Shown here: positions 42,160 through 53,829 of the stretch, in pieces
Numbering within the stretch: position 1 is the stretch's first letter
How the letters are laid out: every line of letters begins with the position of its first letter
From: Molanna angustata
Lineage: Eukaryota > Arthropoda > Insecta > Trichoptera > Molannidae
Length of the DNA stretch: 64,000 bases
Direction of reading: 5' to 3'
Assembly (NCBI GenBank): GCA_963576475.1
Contig: OY754973.1
Location: 8,516,052-8,580,051, forward strand
The notes under the pieces: model-generated
The model's input: only the letters and a program-made list of their open reading frames with translations
Told to the model about the DNA's origin: nothing
Databases searched by the model: none
Program-made: the position numbers and the translations under genes

Positions 42160-43400
42160 CATATACGCAAACATTGGATTTTTTCCCTGTCGGGAGTAAG
42201 TTGATATTTTTTGCTGACAATAACATCTCAAAAGAGACGAAGTTGGGATATTATAGAAGAACCAGGAACTCAAGGCACCTACTGGTGAGATGTTATTGTC
42301 GATGTTTGCGTATATGCAATTAAAAAAATATTCGATTTACATACACATTGGTACAAGTAGGTAAACAAGCCAAAAATGAAATAATATTTCTGGTGCAGTT
42401 CAGGAGTGACATCTGTGCGAGACACCGCCACCTCATTTATAAGGACTGTTGCTTTCATTGTTTACAAATAAACTAATTTCTCCATAGATGGCGTTACAAA
42501 AAAAAGGTTTTTTCGTTACTTAATAGATGGCAATAGTATAGTTCCTTATTTTCAAGTGAATTGTTACACATTATTCAAACATATAGAACTTTCAAAATTT
42601 AAATTGATAAGGGAACTCAATGAGAAGGCATAATTGGTAACGTTGCGCAAACGTACAAAGTGATCACGTAAACTAGCCGATGACAGGTCGTAAGCCCTGT
42701 GGGTGCCTTGAGCTCCTGGTTCTTCTATAATATCCCAATTTCGTCTCTATTGAGATGTTATTGTCAACAAAAATATCTTCTTACCTCAATTTTGTAATTG
42801 TTAAGTGACCCTTTTTATATCACTTTAAGCGCTTGCGCAACGTACATTCAGTTATGCCTTTTTATTGACTTCCATTATCAATCCAAATATTTGAAAAAAA
42901 TAAATATATTAAATGGTAAATTTACATCACTTGAAAATAAGTTTAAAACACCATCTATGGAGTTACAATGAAACTTTCTTTCAACACCATCTATTGAGAA
43001 ATAGGTTGGTAAATAATGAAATTTAAGACTCACGATTTGACAATGCTGTCGCATAGATCGAGAATACGAAATTCTTTGCATGGTGATGATAAAAATAATG
43101 TTATTTTATAATTATACTGAATATCAGTTTTTCATTATTTATTGTGGCAGTAATATAATTTTATTAAGTTTTAAGTATAATTATTGAACTTTATCAAAAG
43201 AAATCCATTGAATCTTTTTATCATCTCAATAGTTGGAAAAATATGGGAGAACAGGGAAATCCAGGCATCCACAGGGCATACGGCCTGTCATCAATATTTA
43301 AAGTTATATATGTGATAGACATCAAAATTATATCACTTGAGAATAAGCTAAAACACCATCGCCACCTATGAAGTGACGAAGAAAATTTTTTGTATCGTCA
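42160..43400. repeat. Cluster of ~345-bp dispersed repeats
   Basis: A full copy lies at about 42425-42772 (CACCTCATTTATAAGGACTG to TATTGAGATGTTATTG). Before it is an inverted partial copy (about 42225-42300, AAGAACCAGGAACTCAAGGC). After it are diverged copies with CACCATCTATGGAG, CACCATCTATTGAG and CATACGGCCTGTCATC words up to about 43400. The first copy of the family is at 3985. Confidence 0.65.
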
Positions 43401-43431
43401 GCTATTGAGAAATTGGTTTATTTTTTTTAAG

Positions 43432-43554
43432 GTTAATATACAATACACAATCCTACCCCGTATTTAGTAACTATTGGAACTAAATTAAGAACGTTCTAAA
43501 ATTGTAGATTTGCGATCTTATTTCATTAAGGTTAATATACAATACACAATCCTA
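43432..43554 (+). repeat. 97-bp tandem duplicate of the left end of the TIR element
   Basis: GGTTAATATACAATACACAA, TCCTACCCCGTATTTAG and GAACGTTCTAAAATTG recur about 97 bp later at the start of the complete element. Confidence 0.75.
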
Positions 43555-43958
43555 CCCCGTATTCAGTAACTATTGGAACTAAATTAAGAACGTTCTAAAA
43601 TTGTAGGTTTTAGATTTGCGGTCTTATTTCAGCGTTATTAAATATCAACTTCTTAAAAAGTTACTGAATCAGACGTATTATTAATAATTAGGCAAAGCCT
43701 AGTGAGGTGGATTTATAATAATATGTAAAATGATATTGTTAATTGTTATAAATAAATAAATAAATAAATTATGAAAAATATGAAATTTCAAAATACGTCA
43801 TATCAGTAACTTTTTAAGAATGTTCCGGCCAATAAAGGTACGTTCCTATTCCATTTAGTCCAAGTGGATATTTTATAACGTTGAAATAAGACCGTAAACC
43901 TAAAATGTACAATTTTATTATGTTCCTATTTAAGTAACAATAGTTACTGAATACGGGG
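43555..43958. mobile_element. TA-flanked element with ~110-bp terminal inverted repeats
   Basis: It runs from CCCCGTATTCAGTAACTATT to GTTACTGAATACGGGG, with TA on each side. The arms continue with GGTTTTAGATTTGCGGTCTT / AAGACCGTAAACC and AACGTTAT words. The centre contains what looks like a separate LINE tail ending in AAATAAATAAATAAAT (about 43750-43768). A TA target suggests a Tc1/mariner-type MITE. Confidence 0.7.
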
Positions 43959-43969
43959 TATTAACATAA

Positions 43970-44110
43970 ACCTCCAATTCTATAACTTTTAAGAACGTTC
44001 CGGATAAAATAGTGCGTTCCTATTCCACTTAGTCCAAAGTTGATATTCTATAACGCTGAAGTAAGAACGTTCCTAAATAGGAACGCTCTTACTCCAAGTA
44101 TGTCACGAAT
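43970..44110. repeat. Related foldback repeat (GAACGTTC family), copy 1
   Basis: TTCTATAACTTTTAAGAACG, TCCTATTCCACTTAGTCCAA and AACGTTCCTAAATAGGAAC recur at 48890-49030. The GTTCCTA words are themselves palindromic. Confidence 0.6.
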
Positions 44111-44119
44111 AATTTAAAT

Positions 44120-44640
44120 TCCCTATTATATAATCACATTTTATAAATAATGTTGATTTCCCGTTTCTCATATATATATTCCAACTTTGTATCTATTGAG
44201 ATGTTAAAAAAATCTCACAAAAGTAATTTATTCATCTTGATGTGTCGTGTTGTGTATATCGTCCTTTTGCAAATGATTTTTTTTTCCATGAAGTATAGTT
44301 GAGTACATCTGACTTAGCAGGAAAAAGGTGGATTCGGTACATGGAGAGATTAATTTTGATGCTGTGAGCGGATAGTGTAGGTGGGTGGTATAACATTTAC
44401 TAAGGTATACTTATACCTACTTCGACTAGGTACATTTAATACGTATATCTGTAATATGTATCTTGTGGACATATTTCCGGTGTAATGACTGTGTCAAGTA
44501 TGACGTATAGAGGTAAAGGAAGAAGGCGGGTCTTAAATCGTGCATCAGCAACCCGCATACATAGAGATTATATATCTACATAGTTCCTTTATTAGGTATG
44601 CAAGTATACTGCGTTTCACTCAAATGTGCATTTCATGGTA
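44120..44640. other. Unassigned sequence
   Basis: Nothing recognised apart from a weak TATTGAGATGTTA match to the 345-bp repeat near 44197. Confidence 0.3.
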
Positions 44641-44689
44641 GTGTTGGTGCAACCGTCAATCAGTCAAATAAACTTAATAATCACATATA

Positions 44690-45677
44690 TTCTGATTATT
44701 TGTTCAAAAACAAATAATCAGAAATTGTTTGTCAATCAGTCAAATAAACTGTATAATGTTGCCATATCTCCAAACTTAGTCAAATAAACTGAATAATGTT
44801 ACCATATTGCCAAACTTAGTTCCTCTAATCACATATATTCTGGTTATTTGTTCAAAAACAAATAATCAGAAATTGTTTGTCAATCAGTCAAATAAACTGA
44901 ATTATGTTGCCATATCGCTAAACTTAGTTTCTCTAATCCCATATTCAAAAGCAAATAATCAGAAATTGTTTGTCAATCAGTCAAATAAACTGAATAATGT
45001 TGCCATATCGCCAAACTTGGTTCCTCTAATCACAAATTCAAAAACAAATAATCAGATATTGTTTGTCAATCAGTCAAATAAACTGAATAATGTTGCCATA
45101 TCGCCAAACTTAGTTTCTCTAATCCCTAATTCAAAAACAAATAGTAAGAAATTGTTTGTCAATCAGTCAAATAAACTGAATAATGTTGCCATATCGCCAA
45201 ACTTGGTTCCTCTAATCACAAATTCAAAAACAAATAATCAGAAATGGTTTGTCAATCAGTCAAATAAACTGAATAATGTTGCCATATCACCAAACTTAGT
45301 CAAATAAACTGAATAATGTTACCATATCGCCAAACTTATTTCCTCTAATCACATATATTCTGATTATTTGTTCAAAAACAAATAATCAGAAATTGTTTGT
45401 CAATCAGTCAAATAAAGCGAATTATGTTGCCATATCGCCAAACTTAGTTTCTCTAATCCCATATTCAAAAACAAATAGTAAGAAATTGTTTGTCAATCAG
45501 TCAAATAAACTGAATAATGTTGCCATATCGCCAAACTTGGTTCCTCTAATCACAAATTCAAAAACAAATAATCAGATATTGTTTGTCAATCAGTCAAATA
45601 AACTGAATAATGTTGCCATATCGCCAAACTTAGTTCCTCTTATCACAAATTCAAAAACAAACAATCAGAAATTGTAA
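44690..45677 (+). repeat. 93/148-bp tandem array with 520-bp higher-order period
   Basis: The anchor GTCAATCAGTCAAATAAA occurs at about 44731, 44879, 44972, 45065, 45158, 45251, 45399, 45492 and 45585. The spacings are 148, 93, 93, 93, 93, 148, 93, 93. Units 520 bp apart share private variants (GAATTATGTT at 44879 and 45399; CAGATATTG after 44972 and 45492). The 148-bp units contain a hairpin CTGATTATTTGTT-CAAA-AACAAATAATCAG. The 93-bp length keeps a frame open (44807-45307), but I do not consider it a gene. Confidence 0.92.
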
Positions 45678-45837
45678 AATGAAACTTATGTCTTATATGA
45701 TAGAATGTAACATGTCTTCTATAACTATTTTAAATGATACTTATTTTTTAACGATTTGTGCAAATCTATCAAAAGTAACTTTTACAGAAATATCAAAAGA
45801 AAAAAAACCCTGATTGTAGGGAACATCCTGTTTTAGA

Positions 45838-45985
45838 TGCATAACAATACCAATTGCTATTATACCAACACCAATTACAATCATACCAACAACAATTACA
45901 ATCATACCAACAACAATTGCAATCATACCAACACTAATGATTACAATCATACCAACAACAAATGCAATCATACCAACATAACATC
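45838..45985. repeat. 21-bp minisatellite
   Basis: About six units of CAATCATACCAACAACAATTA, with one 24-bp variant. The minus-strand frame across it only reiterates VGMIVIV. Confidence 0.85.
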
Positions 45986-45999
45986 AAAGTGCACTTTTA

Positions 46000-46550
46000 A
46001 GTGAAACGCAGAATACAATACTTCTTCTATAGACAATCCGTCTGATATTGAAAGCAAAGATGATTGTCAAAGATGAAGTCTATAAAAAACTGTTTCTTCT
46101 TCTTCTTTTTGGTAAGATTTAACTTGGAATCACCCAACCTTTTAAGAATGACATTTCATAACAAATAAAATAAGTTTTTTTTTAATAAAGCACAGCCACC
46201 AATATAGGCGGATTTGTGCTGTACAATTTAGATCATAATATATTTACTGTTGAAAAGAACAGTAAAAACAGAATTACATTAGATCTCAGAGAAATAGGGG
46301 TTTACATTAAATGATTGCAAAAGGGAATATTTATGTACAAGCAATTAAAGAATTTCCAATAAATCATTAAATGCGACAGTCACTATCTAATGGTCGAGTG
46401 AAAGGCTTCCAAAAATAAGTTGTTACAGTTAATAAGTTGTTCTAATCGTTATGCCATCATAGTTAATTTTTTTCTCAAGTTCAAAAAGATCTGCATTCAA
46501 TTCGAATACGAAAAAATCTTTTTAGTTCGAATGCTACCTCGACCGATTTA
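46000..46550. other. Mostly unassigned sequence
   Basis: It contains the inverted scrap AAAGCACAGCCACCAATATA (about 46187) and a CTTCTTCTTCTT tract near 46096. No coding blocks. Confidence 0.35.
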
Positions 46551-46554
46551 TTTA

Positions 46555-46702
46555 TTTAATTTATTTATTTATTTAATGTAGCTTCTAACTAACAGGTACT
46601 GTGTTAAATAATTATTTAACACGCACCCAATAACGAGTTGCCACATTCAGGAGACATGATATTAATCGTCTCACAGATCCAGACTGAAAATTTCTTCCAC
46701 TG
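46555..46702 (-). mobile_element. SINE family B, 3' part
   Basis: On the minus strand AGTCTGGATCTGTGAGACGA, CCTGAATGTGGCAACTCG, GGGTGCGTGTTAAATAATT and a poly-AAAT end match the SINE at 31495 minus its head. Confidence 0.7.
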
Positions 46703-46704
46703 AT

Positions 46705-47640
46705 TTCTTCCACCTATAGTCCAAGCACGTTTGTAGGTAATGAATGAAGATGTACGTATTATTATGTACTTATTTCAAGGGCATATTCATTATGAAAAGG
46801 TCCCCGGAAAAAAATGTCGAAAAAATAATACAGAAAAAATTCTTTATTCCACTAAATTTTGTGCATTTTTTTTCTGTGTGAATGAATGAATAAATCCAGT
46901 AGCTTCTATTATCCTAAATATAAGTACCTATAGGTGTATGTACATATGAAGAAATACTATATTTTACCTATCAGGACATAAGAGGTCGGTGCGTGTGTTT
47001 GATAGCGGGTCGACACTGAATAGTTTCCCAGGTCACCTATAAATGTCCGGCAGGAGCTGCAGATAACAAAGGGGATTACCGTGGACTACCTCTCTCTAGT
47101 TTTTATCTCCTCCTTCTTCTGTTACCCTAATCTGCCGCCTGATGCCGGAGTGTTTTTTGCCCTCCTGTGGAGACCTCCGTCCTTCACGTGGTATTGCGTC
47201 TAATTTGATGCGAAACAATTGGCTTCACCGTAAGCCCCCGCTATCCGCTCAAGTGGATTGTTTCGCCTGTCATTTATGCTGCCTTGGTAATGTTTTTGTT
47301 ACGCAGTTTTGCACAAATCAATATTGCGCTACGTTAAGTACGAAAATGGGATAAATTTTAACTTATCTTTTTTTACCTGACATAAATCGCTTAGGAACGT
47401 TACATAAAAAACCTTTTTAATAAAACATCAGATATTTATAACAGTTTTCATATTATTCTCGTGATGTAGACGTGTGCAGGTATGATTTCAAAAAAATCAT
47501 CGCCTTAAATTCCTATCGTATTTTTCTAAATACTTTCGCGTTATGGAAAACTAAGTTGTTTTAGTATTTGTCGTACAATCAACATGTACCTCGTAAAAAT
47601 GCATTCAAGGGCAAGATACGTAATAAATATCACCAAAAAT
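46705..47640. other. Gap with a GC-richer patch at 47040-47320
   Basis: The patch includes an open frame (47142-47354, plus) with many Cys residues in ACHLCCLGN but no domain I recognise. The rest is AT-rich. Confidence 0.3.
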
Positions 47641-47664
47641 AAAAAAAATATACCAAAATGGAGA

Positions 47665-47710
47665 TGTATAGGAGAGTTTAGTTTTGCCTACAACCCACTC
47701 GTTTTTGAAA
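47665..47710 (+). repeat. Border motif, third location
   Basis: GGAGAGTTTAGTTTTGCC followed by TACAACCCACTCGTTT, a diverged match to 661 and 3660. Confidence 0.5.
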
Positions 47711-47714
47711 CCAA

Positions 47715-48885
47715 TACGGCAAAAATACCACACAAAGACTTTAAATTTAGCATAGGATCAACCCAGGTAACCTAGGTAATAAATTAGTGTTATTCGTTTG
47801 TTATCGTAGTCGCAATTTAAAATGATGCAAATATTTTTTTTTATAGAATCTGAGTTCAATGCAAGTTAATATTTGAAGGAAACTAACGTTGAAAGAAAAT
47901 TCTATTGTTTAAGATTTTCAACAGGTACAAACTACGAATATAATTTAAACATGCTATGGTTTTCGTTTCATGTGTAACTCGTGTACGAAATATCATTTTG
48001 AAAAGATAAATGGCAGTAATCATTTTTTTTGTTTTTGAGCGTGTCGCCGTTTTTATAAATAAGTATTACAGAGTTTTAAATATTCAAAAACAATTTGTTC
48101 ATATAGTGATAGCAACCATTTGAAAAAGAAATAAATAATTGGCAATTATCACATAGCCAGGATTGTGTGATTCTTTGAAGACATGAGTACCACCATATTG
48201 CTACAAATAATACTATATACTTTAGTATTATTGTCTTTAGTGTTTCCCTCCCCCCGTCCTGTCCATTTGATATACACCGGCCATTTATTATTTTGACCTG
48301 TATTTGTTACCTTGTCAAGTGGGGAGGGGGCAGCCATGTTTGTTTCGGACAAATTCCTAAAGGAAAAATACTAATTTCTGTCCAGCGGCCTAAACACACC
48401 GCGGGCCTGCAAGCTGAAATAATGACAGGGGATCAGGAAGCTCTAGAAGGTATAAAATATAATGTACAATACACTTCTACTTGCGCCCGGCTGAACGAGG
48501 AGTTAATATATTATTTGCTAACTAAATGTCAGAGAGATGGAATGTGTCATTATTCAAGTTAGATACATCAAAGGAATATGACTGCGAACATTGTTCTGGC
48601 GGCCAGCTGTAATTATTTGTTTTAATTTGACTTTGCTTTCTATACCAACGGTCGCCAAACTAAAGATCCTCACGGACCACTAAATTCATTATTTCAAATC
48701 TACTATACTTGATTACATAACTGATATATAATCTTTAAAAAAGCTCAGAAACGTGTGCTAATTTTTCACTGCAAAAGTTAGAGAGTGAATATGAAGTAGA
48801 TTTTTTGAGTGTACAAAAGTGAGGACATCTTTGAGTTGAATATATCAACGATCTAATGATATATGTTGAAGAAGATACAAAATGT
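47715..48885. other. Unassigned sequence
   Basis: Open frames at 48293-48562 (plus) and 48352-48149 (minus) overlap on opposite strands and carry no motif I recognise. Confidence 0.3.
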
Positions 48886-48889
48886 CCGA

Positions 48890-49030
48890 TTCTATAACTT
48901 TTTAAGAAAGTTACGGCTAAAATAGGTGTATTTCTATTCCACTTAGTCCAAGTTGATATCATATAACGCTGAAATAGGAACGTTCCTATTTAGGAGCTTT
49001 CTAACTCCAAGTAAGACACGCATTAGTTCA
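48890..49030. repeat. GAACGTTC-family foldback repeat, copy 2
   Basis: TTCTATAACTTTTTAAGAAA, TATTCCACTTAGTCCAAGTT and GGAACGTTCCTATTTAGG match 43970-44110. Confidence 0.6.
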
Positions 49031-49434
49031 ATTCCTTATTCTATAACCATATTTTAGTCTAATCAACTGTCAAAATGTTCCCAATTAATTGGAAGCGCAC
49101 TAGTAATTCTTTCAGCAGTTTGGGATATTTTAGTTTTTGAAAATATCAGCTGTGTACGTAAAAAATAAAAATGGATAATTTACAAATTTTGCGTTATGTT
49201 GAAAATAAAAACCTAAGAATATTAGTGCAGATCAATTGATATGTTAGGTTAGGCGACATGACATAAATAAACACGGCCGAACAGTGCGCAGTACGCATGC
49301 GTAGTCTGCGCCATAGACAATTTAAATTATTATCTACGATGCACTAAACTAATTTTGTAGATTTTAGTTTTAGGAACGACGTCAGTTACAGAATACGAAA
49401 TAACGTTCAAATAACCTTAATTCTAGAATTCCTA

Positions 49435-49955
49435 TATTAGAAGCCAAAATTGCCGTACATAATGCAATTGTAGTGCCCACTTTGATGTATGTCAGCGAAA
49501 CATGGACGTGGCAAAAGACGCATGAAAGTAGAATAAATGCTCTGGAAATGAGATCACTAAGAAGAGTATGTAATAGAACGATATATGATAGAATAAAAAA
49601 TGAGGACATAAGGAGGGAATGCAAGATCAAGAAGAGTATTATAAGTAAAATGAAAGTGAATTCCTTGAGGTGGTTTGGACATATTGAAAGAATGAATGAT
49701 GAACGAATGACCAAAAAAATATACACGGGTGTAAGAGACGGAGTGAATAGCAGGGGTCGCCCCAGAAAGGGATGGCATGACCATGTGAATGATATTTTGA
49801 AAGAAGGAAATATAAGAAGCTTGAATAATCGATGGGCATGTATGAGACGATGCATGGATGTAAAGGAAGCTATGAATGTGTGCATAATAGAGGAGTATGG
49901 CGCTCGGTCCTCTCTACTTACCCAGTAAGGGATATGGCGTGATGGTATGTATGTA
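49435..49955 (+). pseudogene. RTE family C, third subfamily copy
   Basis: The frame 49473-49928 encodes PTLMYVSETWTWQKTHESRI, YDRIKNEDIRRECKIKKSII, RWFGHIERMNDERMTKKIY and SRGRPRKGWHDHVNDILKE. Near the end a frameshift changes the usual CQDR.VWRSVLSAYP into a different reading. The tail is GGCGTGATGGTATGTATGTA. It is inserted in or next to the GAACGTTC repeat family, since GTTCCAATTTAGTTCAAAAA follows at 49957. Confidence 0.82.
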
Positions 49956-50009
49956 CGTTCCAATTTAGTTCAAAAAGTTACTGAATTGGACGTAATGTCA
50001 AATAGTCTG

Positions 50010-50590
50010 TTTCGAAATGAGTAAAACCACATTTAGTAACACAGGGTGGTCAGTTATAGAGGGGATGAATTCCATCGGTATGTATTAAGTACTTACCGAC
50101 ATACTATACGATACAGGGTAAAATGATTACTAATAACATTGAAGTTAAGTATGTGTTTTAATCGACGGTATATTGCACAATGATTGCGCTGCGCTACGCA
50201 TATTTTATTACACATTGTGTGTTTTGTACATTGTCGTGTTTATCTTCTCGTTTTGGTAAATGCATGAGAATAAATAAGAGAATATTATATAATATATGTA
50301 CCAGTGGCGAGTCGTTCATGTTGAAATTTGGTAACGTGTGTTTCATAAAATTATAATATTTAATACATATATTTTATATGGACCAACTGTGTTATCATAT
50401 CTCTTCAATCTGCTGAACGATACATTCCCATTCAATCTTCAGAATTTATAGAACAAAAAAAGGAAGAAAAACACGTATCATTATCAAATGTAATATCACA
50501 AAAACAAAGAAAGGAAGGAGATAGAAGTTGTGGGAGGAGAGAGAGGATGGAGGAAGAGTGTCAATTAAGCGGCACTAGACAGGTATAACA
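50010..50590. other. Unassigned AT-rich sequence
   Basis: There is a purine-rich stretch at about 50513-50560. Nothing else recognised. Confidence 0.3.
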
Positions 50591-50594
50591 GCTT

Positions 50595-50740
50595 TAGTCT
50601 TTTTTTAAAGTTTAATCGATTGAGACGTCGTAAAATCACCACTTAAGGTTTCCCATAGTCTTGCTGATTGTACTTCAAAAGAGTAAGTGAGAAATGCAGT
50701 AGAATGAATGGGAGTAGCAAGTGTGGTAAAATCAGAAGAT
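50595..50740 (-). pseudogene. LINE C-terminus interrupted by a MITE
   Basis: On the minus strand HSTAFLTYSFEVQSARLWET is followed by SGDFTTSQSIKL and a stop. SFEVQSARL also occurs at 36058 (plus), so both belong to one LINE family. The coding block is cut on its upstream side by the MITE at 50741. Confidence 0.6.
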
Positions 50741-50927
50741 CTGGGGGGCAAGTCTGGTCCACCCGGCGAAATCAAAACTCTCGTGATTACCTTTATCATG
50801 GATGTAATTATTATATGGAGTTCTATAATATCTTTAGATGTCATAGAAATCCATAATATAATTATATCCATGATATGGGTAATCACGAAGGATTTGATTT
50901 CGCCGGTTGCACCAAACTTGCCCCCTG
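50741..50927. mobile_element. Palindromic MITE copy
   Basis: From CTGGGGGGCAAGTCTGG to AACTTGCCCCCTGAG with the usual arms and centre. It lies directly against the LINE C-terminus. Confidence 0.87.
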
Positions 50928-50944
50928 AGAGGCAGACTGTGATT

Positions 50945-52120
50945 TGACAAGAAAATAACATTTTTATCAATAATTAGATTAATTTATTTATAAATTAGTT
51001 ATGCAAAAAATGTTTCAACGATTTGGAAACAACGTACCTAACACGTCTGTAATCTGTTGGAATGGTATTTTCGCTACTGTAATATACTCCTAAGTAATGT
51101 TGTATTGGCTTTGTAGGTAGTTGTATAATATTACCATGAATGTTATTGGTTATTGTTGCAATGATATTACAATGGGTGGATTCAATAAGTTCTTATCGGT
51201 GAATTTCTAAATGACAATTGATTCTGTTGATGTTGGGGTTATTAACATTTTGATATGTATATTTCAATAATAATATTTAGAATGCATTAAGCACAGTTTA
51301 ATGACTAAGTGTCATTCCAAGGCCGATAGCAAATTATTTGTTACTAATCACTCAGTGAAACGAAATTTGATTTAAGCTTTCAGAGAAGGTATTCTTACTA
51401 AGATTTGATATATTTAAGTGAAATCTATGTATTACAACTTTTCTAATTCATATATCATGGAGTATTGTCTGTGATAAGTTTTTATAGAGTATATCTACAT
51501 TAAAATTCACATTAAACAATGCTTTATATAACCTATATGGTCGTATGAGTGTATAAATTGTATTAATGATATTTGTTCTAATTACCATTATTGAATAATG
51601 TAAGTACGTGAGCCATTGAAACGAATGCCAAATGTTATAAATTCAACACTCATGAATTGGTTTAATGTAACCATATTTGTAGTTTAGTGGGTACCTAATA
51701 TCAATAAAAAAATTAAAAATATGTGATTAAATATAAAGCTTTATTGTCATGGCGGATGAATATTTGTTCATAATAATCGGCTAGCTACATATTTATATGG
51801 TTTTCATGGTAAGAATGCCGTAAAATGTTCAAAAGTAATTGTAATAAAAAATCAAAGAATAATTTAAATTCGTTGACTACATAATTATTTTAAATCTTAA
51901 AAAATCCATCTGGTAGTCAGGTAAGAGGATTGCTTTATATACAGGGTGAATCAACTCATATGACATGTGAAAAAGTAGGATAATATTATTTGTATCTAGT
52001 GTTTTTTCTCAAGACTTGTACAGTTGCATATTTTACGAATTTTTCTTGGTTTTCATCAAAAATTAAAAGAATATTAGTAAAAAAGAATAGTGCATGCTTT
52101 CCTCATTAACTTGACTTTTT
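50945..52120. other. AT-rich gap, no gene recognised
   Basis: No recognised repeats or coding blocks. Confidence 0.35.
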
Positions 52121-52124
52121 ATAG

Positions 52125-52485
52125 TGCTTCTTTCGAAGCAAGGAAAGCTGACTTCTTCCGACCCTTGTAGTACCCTTGATCTTCCCCTTCATGACAATTT
52201 GAAGGATGGTATATTTTCACCTCTAAGAATATTGTCAATGTACGACACTTTTCCGAGTGAAGTCCTCTGATGGTGTTGGCTCTACGTAGTATTCCAGTGT
52301 TACTGACCACGTCAGTCCATTCTCAGGATTCTGCGGCGGATCCACATTTCAAATGCGGTCAAAGGCGGTTTATAATATTAATTTTGAGAGTCCACGCCTC
52401 CACCCCATAAAGCAGCACTGACCAGATACAACACTTGACCATTCTTTGTCTCAGTTTTAAGTTCATATTGTCGTCGAGGGGAAGA
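52125..52485 (-). pseudogene. RTE-like LINE C-terminal fragment, frameshifted
   Basis: On the minus strand KLRQRMVKCCIWSVLLYGVE followed by AWTLKI, then a broken stretch, then a WTDVVSNTGILRRANTIRG block. The KxRxRxxKxxxWSVLLYGxEAWTL and WTDxVSNxxVLRR signatures are those of a common insect endonuclease-RT family. At least one frameshift separates the two halves. Confidence 0.7.
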
Positions 52486-52489
52486 TTTT

Positions 52490-53520
52490 TCTAGTTCTTA
52501 AATCATAAATCTAGTTCTTAAATATATAGTTTTCTTTTAATTACATAGGTACTCAATTCACAAAATCATATCAGTTGAAATGTTGAAATTTTTTTAAATA
52601 TTGTTGGCATTAATGTCTATTTTTGATTGATATGTATCAATTTAACTTGATTTATTGATTGAGTTGTGCATATTTTAACAGAACACCGTGTAGATCGCAA
52701 TTTCATTTCAATCGCTACAAAATGCAGACAAAATATATGCACAGGGAGCTTTAAATATGTCTAAAGATGGGAAATAAAAACCTCTTTACGACGTCTCTTT
52801 ACTTAACCGATTGAGCGCCGAGTTCTTTGCTCACCTTTCTGTTCTAAAGAGACTCCTTTCTCCTTTACTTATATTCCTACTTTCATTACTCTATATACCG
52901 TCCTAAGTCCCAACCACCGCCGAGATGGAGATTTCCAGAAATCTCTCAATTTCGTCTAAAGTGACGGGGTTTCGGATGCATTATTGTAATTGAAAGAGAG
53001 TAGAATAATGGCACCTGAAATTGCCTTTTCCACACCGCACACCAACTTCGACTTTTTTTTGTTTTGGGGGAATGTTTTATTGATTGGGTTTGAAGTTATT
53101 TGAGAAATTCTCGAACTGTTCGTGCAGAAAGTTGTTTCCTAAATTGCTTTTTTTCTTTATTGAGGGACACTGCAGATTTTTCCTAATACAACGTATTATA
53201 ATATAAGAGTGTGTGGCAAAACAATTATTGATAGTATGAGGGAATAGGATTATAAGTAGACAATCTAAGATTGAACGAGAAAGAAGACAAGTGAATAAAG
53301 TAGAGAGAATAGAGAATATGCATGTGTGAGGGATATGAATAAATAATAATCATTTATAAGTAAAAAAAGATCGGCGATCACGAAAATACCAACGATACCT
53401 TGATATATTACGGGATTTATTAAAGAACAATCAGACAATGTCCCTAAAGTGAATGAACAAATGTTGATACTTTTTTTACGGATAATCTACGACTTTTGCA
53501 CTTCGCGGTGTCAAACAAGT
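52490..53520. other. Unassigned sequence
   Basis: A remnant resembling RTE family C (GTGTGGCAAAACAATTATTG near 53210) may be present. Otherwise nothing recognised. Confidence 0.3.
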
Positions 53521-53523
53521 TTA

Positions 53524-53824
53524 GTATTTTATACGCTTCATTAAAATAGATACCAGCAACACCATCTAGTGGTAATATTCGTAGCTATATAAAATATAAA
53601 CATTATTAAAATAAAACAGAAACCAATATTTTTAAATTTCCAAATTCACTTCATGCCAAGAAAAGGGCATGAAGTTTCTTGGCATGAAGTGAATTTGGAA
53701 ATTTAAAAATATTTTTTTCTATTTTATCTAAATAATGTTTATATTTTACATTGCTACGAATATTGCCACTATATGGTGTTGCTGGTGTCAATTTTAATGA
53801 AATATTGTCTGAGCGTATAAATAC
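53524..53824. mobile_element. Long foldback element, ~145-bp arms
   Basis: The left arm begins TTTTATACGCTTCATTAAAA and includes CAGCAACACCATCTAGTGG and AATTCACTTCATGCCAAGAA. The right arm is its reverse complement to AGCGTATAAATAC, with CAGACAATATTT present only on the right. The centre is a ~10-bp GGGCATGAAG loop. A transcript would form a very long hairpin. Confidence 0.85.
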
Positions 53825-53829
53825 ACAAC

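Noticed and set aside
44807..45307. 166-codon open frame with repeating FVNQSNKLNNVAISPNL
   Set aside because: It is a by-product of a 93-bp (31-codon) tandem repeat; the frame breaks wherever a 148-bp unit occurs and there is no start context or domain.
45741..45971. Minus-strand frame with VGMIVIV repeats resembling a membrane protein
   Set aside because: Produced by the 21-bp minisatellite.
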